Source: Thermodesulfobacteriota bacterium (lineage in GTDB: Bacteria > Desulfobacterota > Desulfobacteria > Desulfobacterales > Desulfosudaceae). From it: 64,000 nt of DNA. The stretch covers positions 496,001 through 560,000 of the forward strand of contig JBFMDX010000001.1 of NCBI GenBank assembly GCA_040753795.1, in the 5' to 3' direction. The position numbers were made by a program, and so were the translations under genes. Shown piece after piece: positions 33,093 through 41,007 of this stretch. The notes under the pieces are model-generated. The model saw only the letters and a program-made list of their open reading frames with translations, had not been told where the DNA came from and made no database searches. Positions within the stretch are counted from its first letter, which is position 1; each line of letters opens with the position of its first letter.

Positions 33093-33974
33093 ATGATACT
33101 TATTGGTGAAAGTTTAAACGTCATCTCCAAGAAGATCGGCAAGGCGTTCAAAGAGCGCGATCCCAAGCCGATCCAGGAAGAGGCCCTGGACCAGAAAGCC
33201 AAGGGCATGGATTACATCGACATTAACCTGGGGCCGGCCAAAAAGGACGGCATCGAGCTGATGCCCTGGGTCATCCAGACGGTGCAGGCAGTGGTGGATC
33301 TGCCCCTGGCCCTGGATACCTCCAACATCGACGCCATCGAAGCCGGCCTGAAAGTGTATCAGCCGACCTCCCAGCCGCCCCTGGTCAACTCCATCATGGT
33401 TCGGCCGGAACGTTACAACCGCATGGTGCCGCTGGCGGCCGAACACAATGCCGATTTCATCGCCCTGATGTGGGGTCCGGAAGGCCTGCCCCGGGACGAG
33501 AACGAGCGCGCCGCTCTGGCCGTGGAATTGATGACCGTGGCCAACGAAGCCGGCATCGGCAACGAGCGCATGTGGTTTGACGGCATCGTCACCCCGGTCA
33601 ACGTTCAGCAGGACCAGGTGATGAGCCTGCTCAATTTCCAGATGATGATCGGCGACATCGCCCCGGGCTGCAAAAGCACCTGCGGTCTGTCCAACATTTC
33701 CAACGGCCCACCCTCCCACCTGCGGCCCATCCTGAACCAGACCTACATGATCATGCTGGAACGCTACGGCATGTACTCGGTCATTTCCGATCCTCTGGAC
33801 ACGAAACTGACCGACATTGCCAAGGGCAACCGTCAGGACATCAAGGACGTGGTTCTGGCCGTCATGGACGGGACCGAACCGGACGCGCCGACCAAGGAAC
33901 TTCAGGACTACGTCAAGACCGCCAAGGTCATTCTGGGCCACACCCTTTATTCCGATTCCTGGCTCGAAATTTAA
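33093..33974 (+). CDS. acsE: 5-methyltetrahydrofolate:corrinoid iron-sulfur protein methyltransferase
   Basis: A 293-residue pterin-binding TIM barrel that moves the methyl group between tetrahydrofolate and the AcsC/AcsD corrinoid protein. It shows the family N-terminus LIGESLNVISKKIG, the pterin-binding strand DYIDINLGPAKKDG, LALDTSNIDAIEAGL, and STCGLSNISNG with the Asn that hydrogen-bonds the pterin. AAGGA precedes ATG 33093. It is the last gene of the operon and is followed by a terminator. Confidence 0.94.
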   Translation: MILIGESLNVISKKIGKAFKERDPKPIQEEALDQKAKGMDYIDINLGPAKKDGIELMPWVIQTVQAVVDLPLALDTSNIDAIEAGLKVYQPTSQPPLVNSIMVRPERYNRMVPLAAEHNADFIALMWGPEGLPRDENERAALAVELMTVANEAGIGNERMWFDGIVTPVNVQQDQVMSLLNFQMMIGDIAPGCKSTCGLSNISNGPPSHLRPILNQTYMIMLERYGMYSVISDPLDTKLTDIAKGNRQDIKDVVLAVMDGTEPDAPTKELQDYVKTAKVILGHTLYSDSWLEI

Positions 33975-33995
33975 CGGCGATCTATGTTTTACCGC

Positions 33996-34048
33996 AAAAG
34001 CCTTTTCCCGGTCATCATCCTGATGTGTCGGGGAAAGGCTTTTTGTTT
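33996..34048 (+). terminator. Terminator of the acs operon
   Basis: AAAAGCCTTTTCCC (33996-34009) pairs with GGGGAAAGGCTTTT (34031-34044), followed by a T-rich run. Confidence 0.8.
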
Positions 34049-34113
34049 AAGTTTTAAGTATTAAGTTTTAAGTATTAAGTTTTAAGTATTAAGTGTTAAG
34101 TTTTAAGTGTTAG
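34046..34113 (+). repeat. Array of about ten 7-bp repeats (AAGTNTT), left arm
   Basis: Heptamers AAGTTTT, AAGTATT and AAGTGTT follow each other without spacers. The complementary sequence forms a second array at 34363-34415, so the two arms face each other around the MITE-like element. Confidence 0.85.
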
Positions 34114-34220
34114 GTTTGGAGGGCGGTTAATGTGGTTCCGGACTGTCAAACCTTCATGTCCGAATATTATAAATCTTGTTCCTTGAAATCCGAACCTCAA
34201 ACCTGAAACTTAATACTTAA

Positions 34221-34362
34221 GGGCACCTCTAAAAATTGCCTTTTGGCTCGATGTCGGCGTTGCGCTCAAATTTTAATCCTCGAAATACTTCAATGTATTC
34301 ATCCGGTTAAAATTTTCGCACGCCTTGACCTCGAACTAAAATTCTAATTTTTAGAGATACCC
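34221..34362. mobile_element. MITE-like element, 142 bp, 17-bp terminal inverted repeats
   Basis: The left end GGGCACCTCTAAAAATT (34221-34237) and the right end (34346-34362) are inverted repeats with 2 mismatches in 17. The whole element folds on itself: CAAATTTTAATCC in the middle pairs with GGTTAAAATTTT, giving one long imperfect hairpin. TTAA stands on both sides (34217-34220 and 34363-34366), as expected for a TTAA target duplication, but the flanks are TTAA-rich anyway. It has no coding capacity; mobility would need a transposase in trans. Confidence 0.75.
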
Positions 34363-34415
34363 TTAACCCTTAACCCTTAACACTTAAAACTTAACACTTA
34401 ATACTTAAAACTTTT
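34363..34415 (-). repeat. Array of about seven 7-bp repeats (AACACTT-like), right arm
   Basis: AACCCTT, AACCCTT, AACACTT, AAAACTT, AACACTT, AATACTT and AAAACTT. These are the complement of the left-arm unit AAGTNTT, so the arms form an inverted pair ending 33 bases before the thioesterase start. Confidence 0.8.
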
Positions 34416-34448
34416 GTCCTAATTTTCTGAAAAATGCGGGAGCACAAT

Positions 34449-34928
34449 ATGACCGACAAAGCCTTTCAGGACTACTACCCCGAAGACGTCAGCTGGTGTT
34501 ACGGCTGCGGCAGCCTCAACCCGCGGGGCCACCGGATCAAGAGCTACTGGGACGGTGAAGAAACGGTCTGCCGGTTCCAGCCTCAACCGTTTCACACCGC
34601 CATCCCCGGCTATGTCTATGGCGGGCTGATCGCCTCTCTCATCGACTGCCACAGCACCGGCACCGCCGCTGCCGTCGCCTACCGGGCAGAAGACCGGCCC
34701 ATGGGAACGGAACCGGCCCTGCGGTTTGTCACCGCCTCGCTGCACGTGGACTTCCTCAAGCCCACGCCTCTGGGCCCGGTGCTTGAAATCCGGGGCCGGG
34801 TAAAAGAGATCAAAGGCAAAAAAGTCGTTGTGGAGACCACTCTCTCGGCCGAGGGCGTTGTCCGCGCCCGGGGAGAAGTGGTCGCCGTGCGGATGCCGCC
34901 ATCCATGGCTCCGGCATCCCCGCCATAA
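34449..34928 (+). CDS. PaaI-type hotdog thioesterase
   Basis: A 159-residue hotdog-fold protein. The N-terminal CYGCGSLNPRGHRI segment is typical of the PaaI/YbgC branch, followed by HTAIPGYVYGGLIASLIDCHSTG, where the catalytic acidic residue sits on the central helix, and FVTASLHVDFLKPTPLG on the strand. It probably hydrolyses a short or aromatic acyl-CoA. ATG 34449 follows GGGAG at 34438-34442. The gene stands alone between the repeat region and the ferredoxin genes. Confidence 0.85.
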   Translation: MTDKAFQDYYPEDVSWCYGCGSLNPRGHRIKSYWDGEETVCRFQPQPFHTAIPGYVYGGLIASLIDCHSTGTAAAVAYRAEDRPMGTEPALRFVTASLHVDFLKPTPLGPVLEIRGRVKEIKGKKVVVETTLSAEGVVRARGEVVAVRMPPSMAPASPP

Positions 34929-35207
34929 ACCGTCCGCTTTCGGGATGTCCAGGCCCAGTCTGGCTGTCGTCCCCTTATGTCGATCCGGTCCCCGGCATCC
35001 CGCAGGGGCGACCGCCGGTCGCCCGTCAAACCCCGGCGTTACAAATTTCATCTTCCCGCTTGCCTTCCGTCGGTATTTTTTCCAATATGTTATGGTAACG
35101 TCTCTGGGAGAGTCATCAAAACGGAGTTCCAGGGTGAATTAATAGAGACCGGGGTAACCAAGCCTGGCGCGGACCGCAACCGGCCCTCCAGGAGAAAGGG
35201 GAAAACG

Positions 35208-36434
35208 ATGAATATCACCAGGGCGCATGTTCAACTGGCGGAGAAATTCATGTTCAAGGAGCACTGGCCGGATGTGTTGGTGCCCGAATCGTTGAAAACC
35301 CTGGTTGCCATGGCCTTTACCGAAGAAGAGGCGCAACTGGTTAACGCCCTGACCTTTTCGGCGGCCACCGCCGGAAGGATCGCCCGTCGCGTCAACCGGG
35401 ACGTGGCCGAGGTCGCCCCCATGTTGGAATCCCTGGCCGAACGCCTGCTGATCACCAGTCTTAAGATCAAGGGCATCCAGACCTATACGTTCATGAATTT
35501 TGTGCCGGGGATCTTTGAAACCCAGATGATCCGGTCGAAAAACGAGGAGCAGGTCGCGGAGCGGCGGGAGTATTTTGCCAGGTTCGCCGCCCTTTTCGGG
35601 GAGTTCTACGCGGAATTGATGCCCTGGCTGGAGCAGCGCCTAAAAGACAGAAATATCCGCTTCATGCGGATCATTCCGGTGAACAAATCCCTGGAGGTGT
35701 CCGGCGGCGTGGTTCCCCTGCCCACCGACAGCTTCATGGAAACCATTGATCGCAACAACAGCTTCTGCCTGGTCGAGGCCTGCGCCTGCCGGCAGGAAAA
35801 GCGGCTGGTGGGCCAGGGGTGCGACAAGCCCCTGGATGTCTGCTCGGCCATGGGTTGGCTGGCGGATTTCTGCATTGAAAAAGGACTGGCCCGCCGGGTG
35901 TCAAAGCAGGAGTACATTGACGCCAAAATCCGGGCGGCCGAAGCGGGACTGGTCAACATGACCGATAATCTGGCCAACCCGCTGCAGGTGTGCTCCTGCT
36001 GTTCCTGCTGCTGCGGCGCCCTGAAAATGCTTAAAGACTACAACATCCCCACCATCATCACCGGCAGCCGTTTTGAAGCCGCGGTGGCCGCCGACCAGTG
36101 TGATGCCTGCGGCAAGTGCGCCCGGATATGCCCCATGGACGCCATCGGGTGGGAGAAGAAGTCCCCGCCGGTGACGATCAACTACGCCCGCTGCATCGGC
36201 TGCGGGCTGTGCGTCACCGCCTGCGACAAGAACAAGGCCATGTCCTTAAGGGAGAGAAAGACCTATGCTCCGCCCTCTAAAACGGTGCCGGACTATTACG
36301 CCGACCGGTATATGGAGGTAAAAGGCGGTAATATTCCGTTCGGCCCGAAACTGAAACTCGGCATCGGGCGCATCATCGGCCGGGTTTCCCCGTTTTCCGT
36401 CAGCGGGCCGGGCTATAAACCGCCGAAACCCTAG
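35208..36434 (+). CDS. Winged-helix/ferredoxin protein with CxCCxCCC motif
   Basis: A 408-residue soluble protein. Residues about 35-105 look like a winged helix (EEAQLVNALTFSAATAGRIARRV). A first cysteine group follows: CAC at 192-194 and two more Cys about 10-20 residues on. The cluster CSCCSCCCG is at 262-270. Two classic [4Fe-4S] motifs come next: Cys298/301/304/308 and Cys329/332/335/339. The C-terminus is basic and Pro-rich. GGAGAAAGGGG precedes ATG 35208; the frame is open 77 codons further upstream, but that part has no protein-like character. The next gene shares the CAC, CxCCxCCC and ferredoxin blocks. The function is unknown; electron transfer or redox sensing is an inference. Confidence 0.8.
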   Translation: MNITRAHVQLAEKFMFKEHWPDVLVPESLKTLVAMAFTEEEAQLVNALTFSAATAGRIARRVNRDVAEVAPMLESLAERLLITSLKIKGIQTYTFMNFVPGIFETQMIRSKNEEQVAERREYFARFAALFGEFYAELMPWLEQRLKDRNIRFMRIIPVNKSLEVSGGVVPLPTDSFMETIDRNNSFCLVEACACRQEKRLVGQGCDKPLDVCSAMGWLADFCIEKGLARRVSKQEYIDAKIRAAEAGLVNMTDNLANPLQVCSCCSCCCGALKMLKDYNIPTIITGSRFEAAVAADQCDACGKCARICPMDAIGWEKKSPPVTINYARCIGCGLCVTACDKNKAMSLRERKTYAPPSKTVPDYYADRYMEVKGGNIPFGPKLKLGIGRIIGRVSPFSVSGPGYKPPKP

Positions 36435-36451
36435 CGACCGGAGAACCCTCC

Positions 36452-37420
36452 ATGCTGAAAATCGTCGCAACGGTGCTGGGCCTGCTGCTGGGCGCTTATA
36501 TCCTCATCGCTCTGGTCATCCTGCTGATCGGCGAACGCCGGCCGTATCCGCGGGCCTCTACAACGCGGTTCATCCGGGCGGCCGGCTGGAAGCGAGTGCT
36601 CGATCCCCGCTCCTTCCTGCACGGCTACATTTATTTCCGCTGGCTGAAACAGTATGTCGCTCTGGGGCTGAACCTGTCCCGGCGGGTTCCCGTGCTGGGG
36701 CCGCTGATCGTCGACCGCCTGATCCGGCCGGCCTATCATGCCAAGACCGTTACCGTCGACCAGGCGGCCGCCATCGTCACCATTGACCGGTCCATTCCTC
36801 TCCAGGACCTGGGCGAACAGATCATTCCCTATCCCACGGCCAGGGACTTTGTCATCGGCCCGGCCACTGATTTCGCGGTCATGGCGTGCGCCTGCCGGGC
36901 CACCCGGGAAAACCCCTGTCAGCCGACCCAGGTGTGCATTATCACCGGCCAGCCGTTTGTCGATTTCGTTCTCGAACACAGCCCCCGCCTGAGCCGGCGG
37001 ATCACCCGGGAAGAAGCCCTGCAAATCATCAGGGAGGAACATGACCGGGGCCACGTGCAGTCGGTCTGGTTCAAGGACGCGACCCTGGGCCGGATCTGGG
37101 CCATCTGCAACTGCTGCAAATGCTGCTGCGCCGGCATGGAGTTCATGAACCATTTTGGAATAAAGTTCATGTGCTCTTCGGGGTTTATCCCGGAAACGGA
37201 TTACGACCTCTGCAATGCCTGCTTTAAATGCGTGGCCCGATGTCCCTTCAACGCCATGGAGAAAGATGAGGGCCGGCCCCGTCTTGTCTGGGACAAGTGT
37301 ATGGGCTGCGGCGTGTGCGTGGATGCCTGCCCCCAGTCCGCCCTGCGACTTGTCCGGGATGAGAAAAAAGGGGTGCCCCTGGATGTAAGGATGATGGGGG
37401 AAGCGCCTTCGGTTTTATGA
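36452..37420 (+). CDS. Membrane-anchored ferredoxin with CxCCxCCC motif
   Basis: A 322-residue paralogue of the C-terminal part of the preceding protein, 17 bases downstream of it. A membrane segment at about 6-27 replaces the winged helix. The same three cysteine blocks occur in the same order: CACR at 146-149 with NPCQPTQVC, CNCCKCCCAG at 219-228, and two [4Fe-4S] motifs starting at Cys254 and Cys283. GGAG before ATG 36452 gives a good start. The pair may be a soluble and a membrane-bound form of one redox unit. No catalytic subunit is next to them. Confidence 0.8.
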   Translation: MLKIVATVLGLLLGAYILIALVILLIGERRPYPRASTTRFIRAAGWKRVLDPRSFLHGYIYFRWLKQYVALGLNLSRRVPVLGPLIVDRLIRPAYHAKTVTVDQAAAIVTIDRSIPLQDLGEQIIPYPTARDFVIGPATDFAVMACACRATRENPCQPTQVCIITGQPFVDFVLEHSPRLSRRITREEALQIIREEHDRGHVQSVWFKDATLGRIWAICNCCKCCCAGMEFMNHFGIKFMCSSGFIPETDYDLCNACFKCVARCPFNAMEKDEGRPRLVWDKCMGCGVCVDACPQSALRLVRDEKKGVPLDVRMMGEAPSVL

Positions 37421-37430
37421 GAATCTTTTC

Positions 37431-39140
37431 TTATATGGCTTCAGGACCGGCGGAAACACTTTTGAGCAGCGCCAGGAAATCCGTGAATCGCCGGGTCTGC
37501 AGCACCCGGTCCAGCATGACCGGGTCGCGGAAGATGCGGGCGATTTTGGCGGCCAGTTCCAACTGGGCGCCGGGGTCATCGGCCGGCGTTAGCAGCAGGA
37601 AGATCAGGTGCGCCGGCCGGCCGTCGGGGGCGTCAAAATCGATGCCGGCGTCTGAAAAGCCCACCACCGCCAGCGGTTTCTTCAGACCTTCCAACCGGGC
37701 ATGAGGGATGGCCACGCCGTTGCCGATGCCCGTTCCCGTGATTGATTCTCGCTCCCATACGGCGGCTTCTACTGTTTTCGGATCCAGGCCGATCGCTCGG
37801 CAGGCAGCGGCCGTCAATTCACCTATGGCCGTTCGCCGCGAATCGGCCTGGAGTTGCCGCAGAAAGAGCTTTGCGGAAAGGAGGCCGGTCAACCGTCGTT
37901 TTTTTGTCGGCTGGAGAACATATCGCATCATCGGACCGCTCATCATGGAGGTGACGATGGCCATGATGATCAGGGCCACAAACAACCGTTGCCGGATAAT
38001 ACCTGCCTCCAGGGCCAGTATGCCCAGGATAATTTCCATGGCGCCGCGGGAATTCATGGCAAACCCCACGGCCCAGGATTCGCGGGGTGTCATCCCCCCC
38101 CACCGGGCGCCCAGGGTGCCGCCGATGATTTTGCAGGCGCAGGCGACCATCAGCACGGTGGCTATCAGGGAAGCGTCGAAATGCTCAAGAAAATTTACTT
38201 TCAGGCCGATACTGGCAAAAAATACGGGCGCGAAGATAAAGGAAACAAAATGTTCGATGGTGACCCGGGTGTGTTCGCGCAGGTGGGAAGAATCCCCGAT
38301 GGCGATACCGATGAGGAACGAGCCGAAAATGGCGTGGATGCCGATCCATTCGGTCAGGGCGGCGCCCAGCAGGGCCAGGGTCAGGGCGAAGCCCATGACG
38401 CCGCCGGGCCATACGGTGTAAGCCTGCAGAAAAGGCAGCGCCCGGTGGATCAGCCAGCGGCCGATAGTCAGCACCACGCCGGCAAACAGGAGCGTCAGGG
38501 ATATGGTCATCAGTATCCGGCCCTCATAACCGGGAACGGGATTGATCATCCCCAGGACAACGGCAAACGCCAGCCAGCCGATCAGGTCGTTGAAAATGGC
38601 GGCGCTGACGATGACGATCCCCAGGTCGCTGCGATACAGGTTCATATCCATCAGGGTTTTGGCGATGACCGGCAGGGCGGAAATGGCGAAGGCGGTGGCC
38701 AGGAACAGGGCAAAAACCAGCGGCGGCGCTTCCGACTGGCGACCCAGGGACTGCGGATTGAGCCAGGCAAGGGCAAGGGCAAAAAGGAAGGGAATCACCA
38801 TGCTGGTGACGCCCACCTTGAACCCCGCCCGGCCCTGGGCCCAGACCGTGGAAAGGTCGACTTCCATGCCGGCCACCAGCATGAACAGGACAATGGCCAG
38901 GGTGGCGACGGTTTCCAGGGCAATGGCGTTCGGACCGCCGGCGGGGAAGAGAAAGGCGCTGATCCCCGGCGCCAGCGCCCCCAGGACCGTCGGCCCCAGC
39001 AGGACACCCGCCAGCAGTTCCCCCAGCACCGCCGGCTGGCGCAGTTTCTGGGCCAGTTCTCCCAGCAGTCGCGCGGCGCCGAGGAGAATCCCCAGGGAAA
39101 GAAACAAAACAATGATTTCCTGAGGGGTCAGATGGCCCAT
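37431..39140 (-). CDS. CPA2-type cation:proton antiporter fused to PTS EIIA-like domain
   Basis: A 569-residue protein. Residues 1-390 form about 12-13 membrane segments with the CPA2/Kef pattern (QPAVLGELLAGVLLGPT, SAAIFNDLIGWLAF, GIHAIFGSFLIGIAIG). The C-terminal part (about 425-569) is a PTS EIIA type-2 domain with the phospho-acceptor His in VAIPHARLEGL. It may couple Na+ or K+/H+ exchange to phosphorylation state. GGAAGGG lies upstream of ATG 39140. It converges with the ferredoxin gene, with 10 bases between them. Confidence 0.87.
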   Translation of the reverse strand: MGHLTPQEIIVLFLSLGILLGAARLLGELAQKLRQPAVLGELLAGVLLGPTVLGALAPGISAFLFPAGGPNAIALETVATLAIVLFMLVAGMEVDLSTVWAQGRAGFKVGVTSMVIPFLFALALAWLNPQSLGRQSEAPPLVFALFLATAFAISALPVIAKTLMDMNLYRSDLGIVIVSAAIFNDLIGWLAFAVVLGMINPVPGYEGRILMTISLTLLFAGVVLTIGRWLIHRALPFLQAYTVWPGGVMGFALTLALLGAALTEWIGIHAIFGSFLIGIAIGDSSHLREHTRVTIEHFVSFIFAPVFFASIGLKVNFLEHFDASLIATVLMVACACKIIGGTLGARWGGMTPRESWAVGFAMNSRGAMEIILGILALEAGIIRQRLFVALIIMAIVTSMMSGPMMRYVLQPTKKRRLTGLLSAKLFLRQLQADSRRTAIGELTAAACRAIGLDPKTVEAAVWERESITGTGIGNGVAIPHARLEGLKKPLAVVGFSDAGIDFDAPDGRPAHLIFLLLTPADDPGAQLELAAKIARIFRDPVMLDRVLQTRRFTDFLALLKSVSAGPEAI

Positions 39141-39180
39141 GGCGTCTTACCCTTCCGCTGGTAACATGTAAAAAGCGGCT

Positions 39181-39771
39181 TTAAAGGCTGATGACCTTGT
39201 CGGCCAGCTGCATGGCGGTGACGATGTCAAGCATATTGGTGGTTTCGCCCACCTGTTTTCTGTCCAGAAGACTGAAATGATCCAGACAGGTGCCGCAGAC
39301 CATGATTTTCAAGCCCGCGGATTCGTAAGCTTTCAGGTCATCGAGAACGGCCGATCCGTCAACGGTCAGCTTGACGCCGTTGTTGACGAACACCACTCGC
39401 CACAGGTCGTCGCCCATCTCTTTTAATGTGCGGATGAAGTTGACCATCAGTTTCTGTCCCAGGGTGTCGTCGCCGAATCCCAGGCGGTCGGTGGCGCACA
39501 GGACCATGATTTTTCCGTGCTCCCGGTGCTTTTCCGGAGAAAGCGCGGCCACCGTGGCGGAAGGGCGGGTGCCGGTGATCCGATAGTCTTCCCCCTGCTG
39601 GGCCGAGTTCGTGGTAAAACCCTGGGACCCCAGAAACCGCAGCACATTTTCCCGGGCGGCCGGGTTGTCGACCACAACCGTTACGCCGGTGAGCGGTTCG
39701 GCTTCCAGAACAGCCTTTGTTTTTAAAACCGGGGCCGGGCAGGACAGGCCGCGGGCATCTATTTCTTTCAT
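39181..39771 (-). CDS. yedF: YedF-like sulfurtransferase (TusA domain + DsrE-like domain)
   Basis: A 196-residue two-domain protein. Residues 1-75 are TusA-like with the CPxP motif (ARGLSCPAPVLKTK). Residues about 88-196 are DsrE/F-like with MVCGTCLDHFSLLDR near 158-172, whose cysteines are typical of the selenium-metabolism YedF family. It probably carries persulfide or selenide in the cytoplasm. AAAGGAAG precedes ATG 39771. The neighbours do not show a selenium operon. Confidence 0.88.
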   Translation of the reverse strand: MKEIDARGLSCPAPVLKTKAVLEAEPLTGVTVVVDNPAARENVLRFLGSQGFTTNSAQQGEDYRITGTRPSATVAALSPEKHREHGKIMVLCATDRLGFGDDTLGQKLMVNFIRTLKEMGDDLWRVVFVNNGVKLTVDGSAVLDDLKAYESAGLKIMVCGTCLDHFSLLDRKQVGETTNMLDIVTAMQLADKVISL

Positions 39772-39972
39772 GGTACTTCCTTTCTTAAAAACAGGCCAAA
39801 CAGCACAAGGCTTTCACATTGTCATTCCAGCGGAGGCTGAAGCGCAACAAACAAAAAAATCATCCGAAGCCCCTGTTGACTGAAAGATTGGCTACGGACC
39901 GATAACATAAACGGAAAAAACCGGATGGTAAGACGACTAAAACAGCATATCAGGAAAAAAGGCCGTGGTAAA

Positions 39973-39992
39973 GGGGCTGCGGTTACAGCCCC
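39973..39992 (-). terminator. Stem-loop over the stop codon of the radical SAM gene
   Basis: GGGGCTG (39973-39979) pairs with CAGCCCC (39986-39992); the TAA stop lies in the loop. On the minus strand TTTACC and a later T-rich run follow. Confidence 0.6.
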
Positions 39993-40861
39993 CGCATGGC
40001 GTCGGGCCGGAGGGCGCTCATGTCGCGGGCGGCCAGCACGGCATTGACGGTGTCCAGCATCGCGGCCTTGTCTTTCTGGAGTCTGCCGCTGACGGGCAGG
40101 TAGTTGGAGGCGTGGGCGCCGATGAAGGTCAGGCCGTCGATGAAGATGTTTTCAAACATCACCTTCATTTCCTCCAGGGTTTGGAAAGGGTCGGGCAGGA
40201 TAAACTCTCCGGACTCGACTTTTCTGAACAGGGCCGTGCGCGGCACCGGGGTATAAGTCAGGGCCGCCAGGTAACGGGGCCTCATCCGGTTGGTGATTTC
40301 CGCGGTCAGGGCGGCGTGTTGTTTCGCCTTTTCTCCGGTTCCGGCGATTCCCAGCAGCACCATGGACGAGAGGTTGAAGCCCGTTTCCACCAGGCGCCTG
40401 CCCGCTTCCAGCATCTGCGCGGCGTTTACCCCTTTATTGACGGCCTTCAGCACCTCGTCATCGCCGGACTCCACCCCCAGGTAGGCCTTGGTCAGGCCGG
40501 CCTGCCGCAGGCGCTCCAGGTCGGCCGCGCTTTTGGCCAGGGTGCTCTGGGGGCCCACATAGGTGCCCACATGACGCAGGGAGGGAAATGTTCCGTAAAG
40601 CGCCTGTAAAATATTTAGAAGCGCCTCCGTGTCCATGCACACCGCGTCCCCGTCGCACAGAAAGACTTTTTCCACGTCCCCGTAATGCTCCCGGGCCATG
40701 CGGATGTCCTCCCTTATCTCATCCAGGGACCGGATCCGGAACCCGCGGTCCTTGTACATGCCGCAAAAGGCACAACCGTTGTGCGAGCACCCGATGGTGC
40801 ACTGCAGCAGATAGCTGTCGGCCTCGGAAAAGGGCCGGTAAATCTGTCCTTCGTAACGCAT
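39983..40861 (-). CDS. Radical SAM protein
   Basis: A 292-residue protein with the Fe-S cluster motif in CTIGCSHNGCAFCGMY, spaced CX4CX2C when the last three Cys are used, followed by a TIM-barrel pattern (VFLCDGDAVCM, YLGVESGDDEVLKAVNKG). The GVESG motif binds SAM. It has no extra Fe-S or B12 domain; the length is that of small Elp3/HemN-related radical SAM enzymes. AGGAGA precedes ATG 40861. The substrate is unknown. Confidence 0.85.
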   Translation of the reverse strand: MRYEGQIYRPFSEADSYLLQCTIGCSHNGCAFCGMYKDRGFRIRSLDEIREDIRMAREHYGDVEKVFLCDGDAVCMDTEALLNILQALYGTFPSLRHVGTYVGPQSTLAKSAADLERLRQAGLTKAYLGVESGDDEVLKAVNKGVNAAQMLEAGRRLVETGFNLSSMVLLGIAGTGEKAKQHAALTAEITNRMRPRYLAALTYTPVPRTALFRKVESGEFILPDPFQTLEEMKVMFENIFIDGLTFIGAHASNYLPVSGRLQKDKAAMLDTVNAVLAARDMSALRPDAMRGL

Positions 40862-40969
40862 GGCTTTCTCCTGAACGAAACATCATCAAGATAGTTGTTT
40901 TTAGCATTTAAAACAAATTTTTTTGGGGAGAAAACAATTTAACCGGTTCCTCGTGCTGGCGGCGTAATC

Positions 40970-40998
40970 TTGACTCTGGTTTGAAGGCCTCATATTAT
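40970..40998 (+). promoter_or_regulatory. Sigma-70-type promoter before the aspartyl protease-like gene
   Basis: TTGACT (5/6) at 40970-40975, 17-base spacing and TATTAT (5/6) at 40993-40998. The predicted transcription start, near 41005, leaves almost no leader before the first ATG at 41008. Confidence 0.6.
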
Positions 40999-41007
40999 TA
41001 GGGGTAA

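Noticed and set aside
34217-34366. TTAA as proof of a target-site duplication
   Set aside because: Both flanks consist of TTAA-rich heptamers, so TTAA on both sides could arise by chance; kept only as a hint.
34046-34415. CRISPR-like array
   Set aside because: Repeats are 7 bp without spacers and lie in two mirror arms; there are no cas genes nearby.
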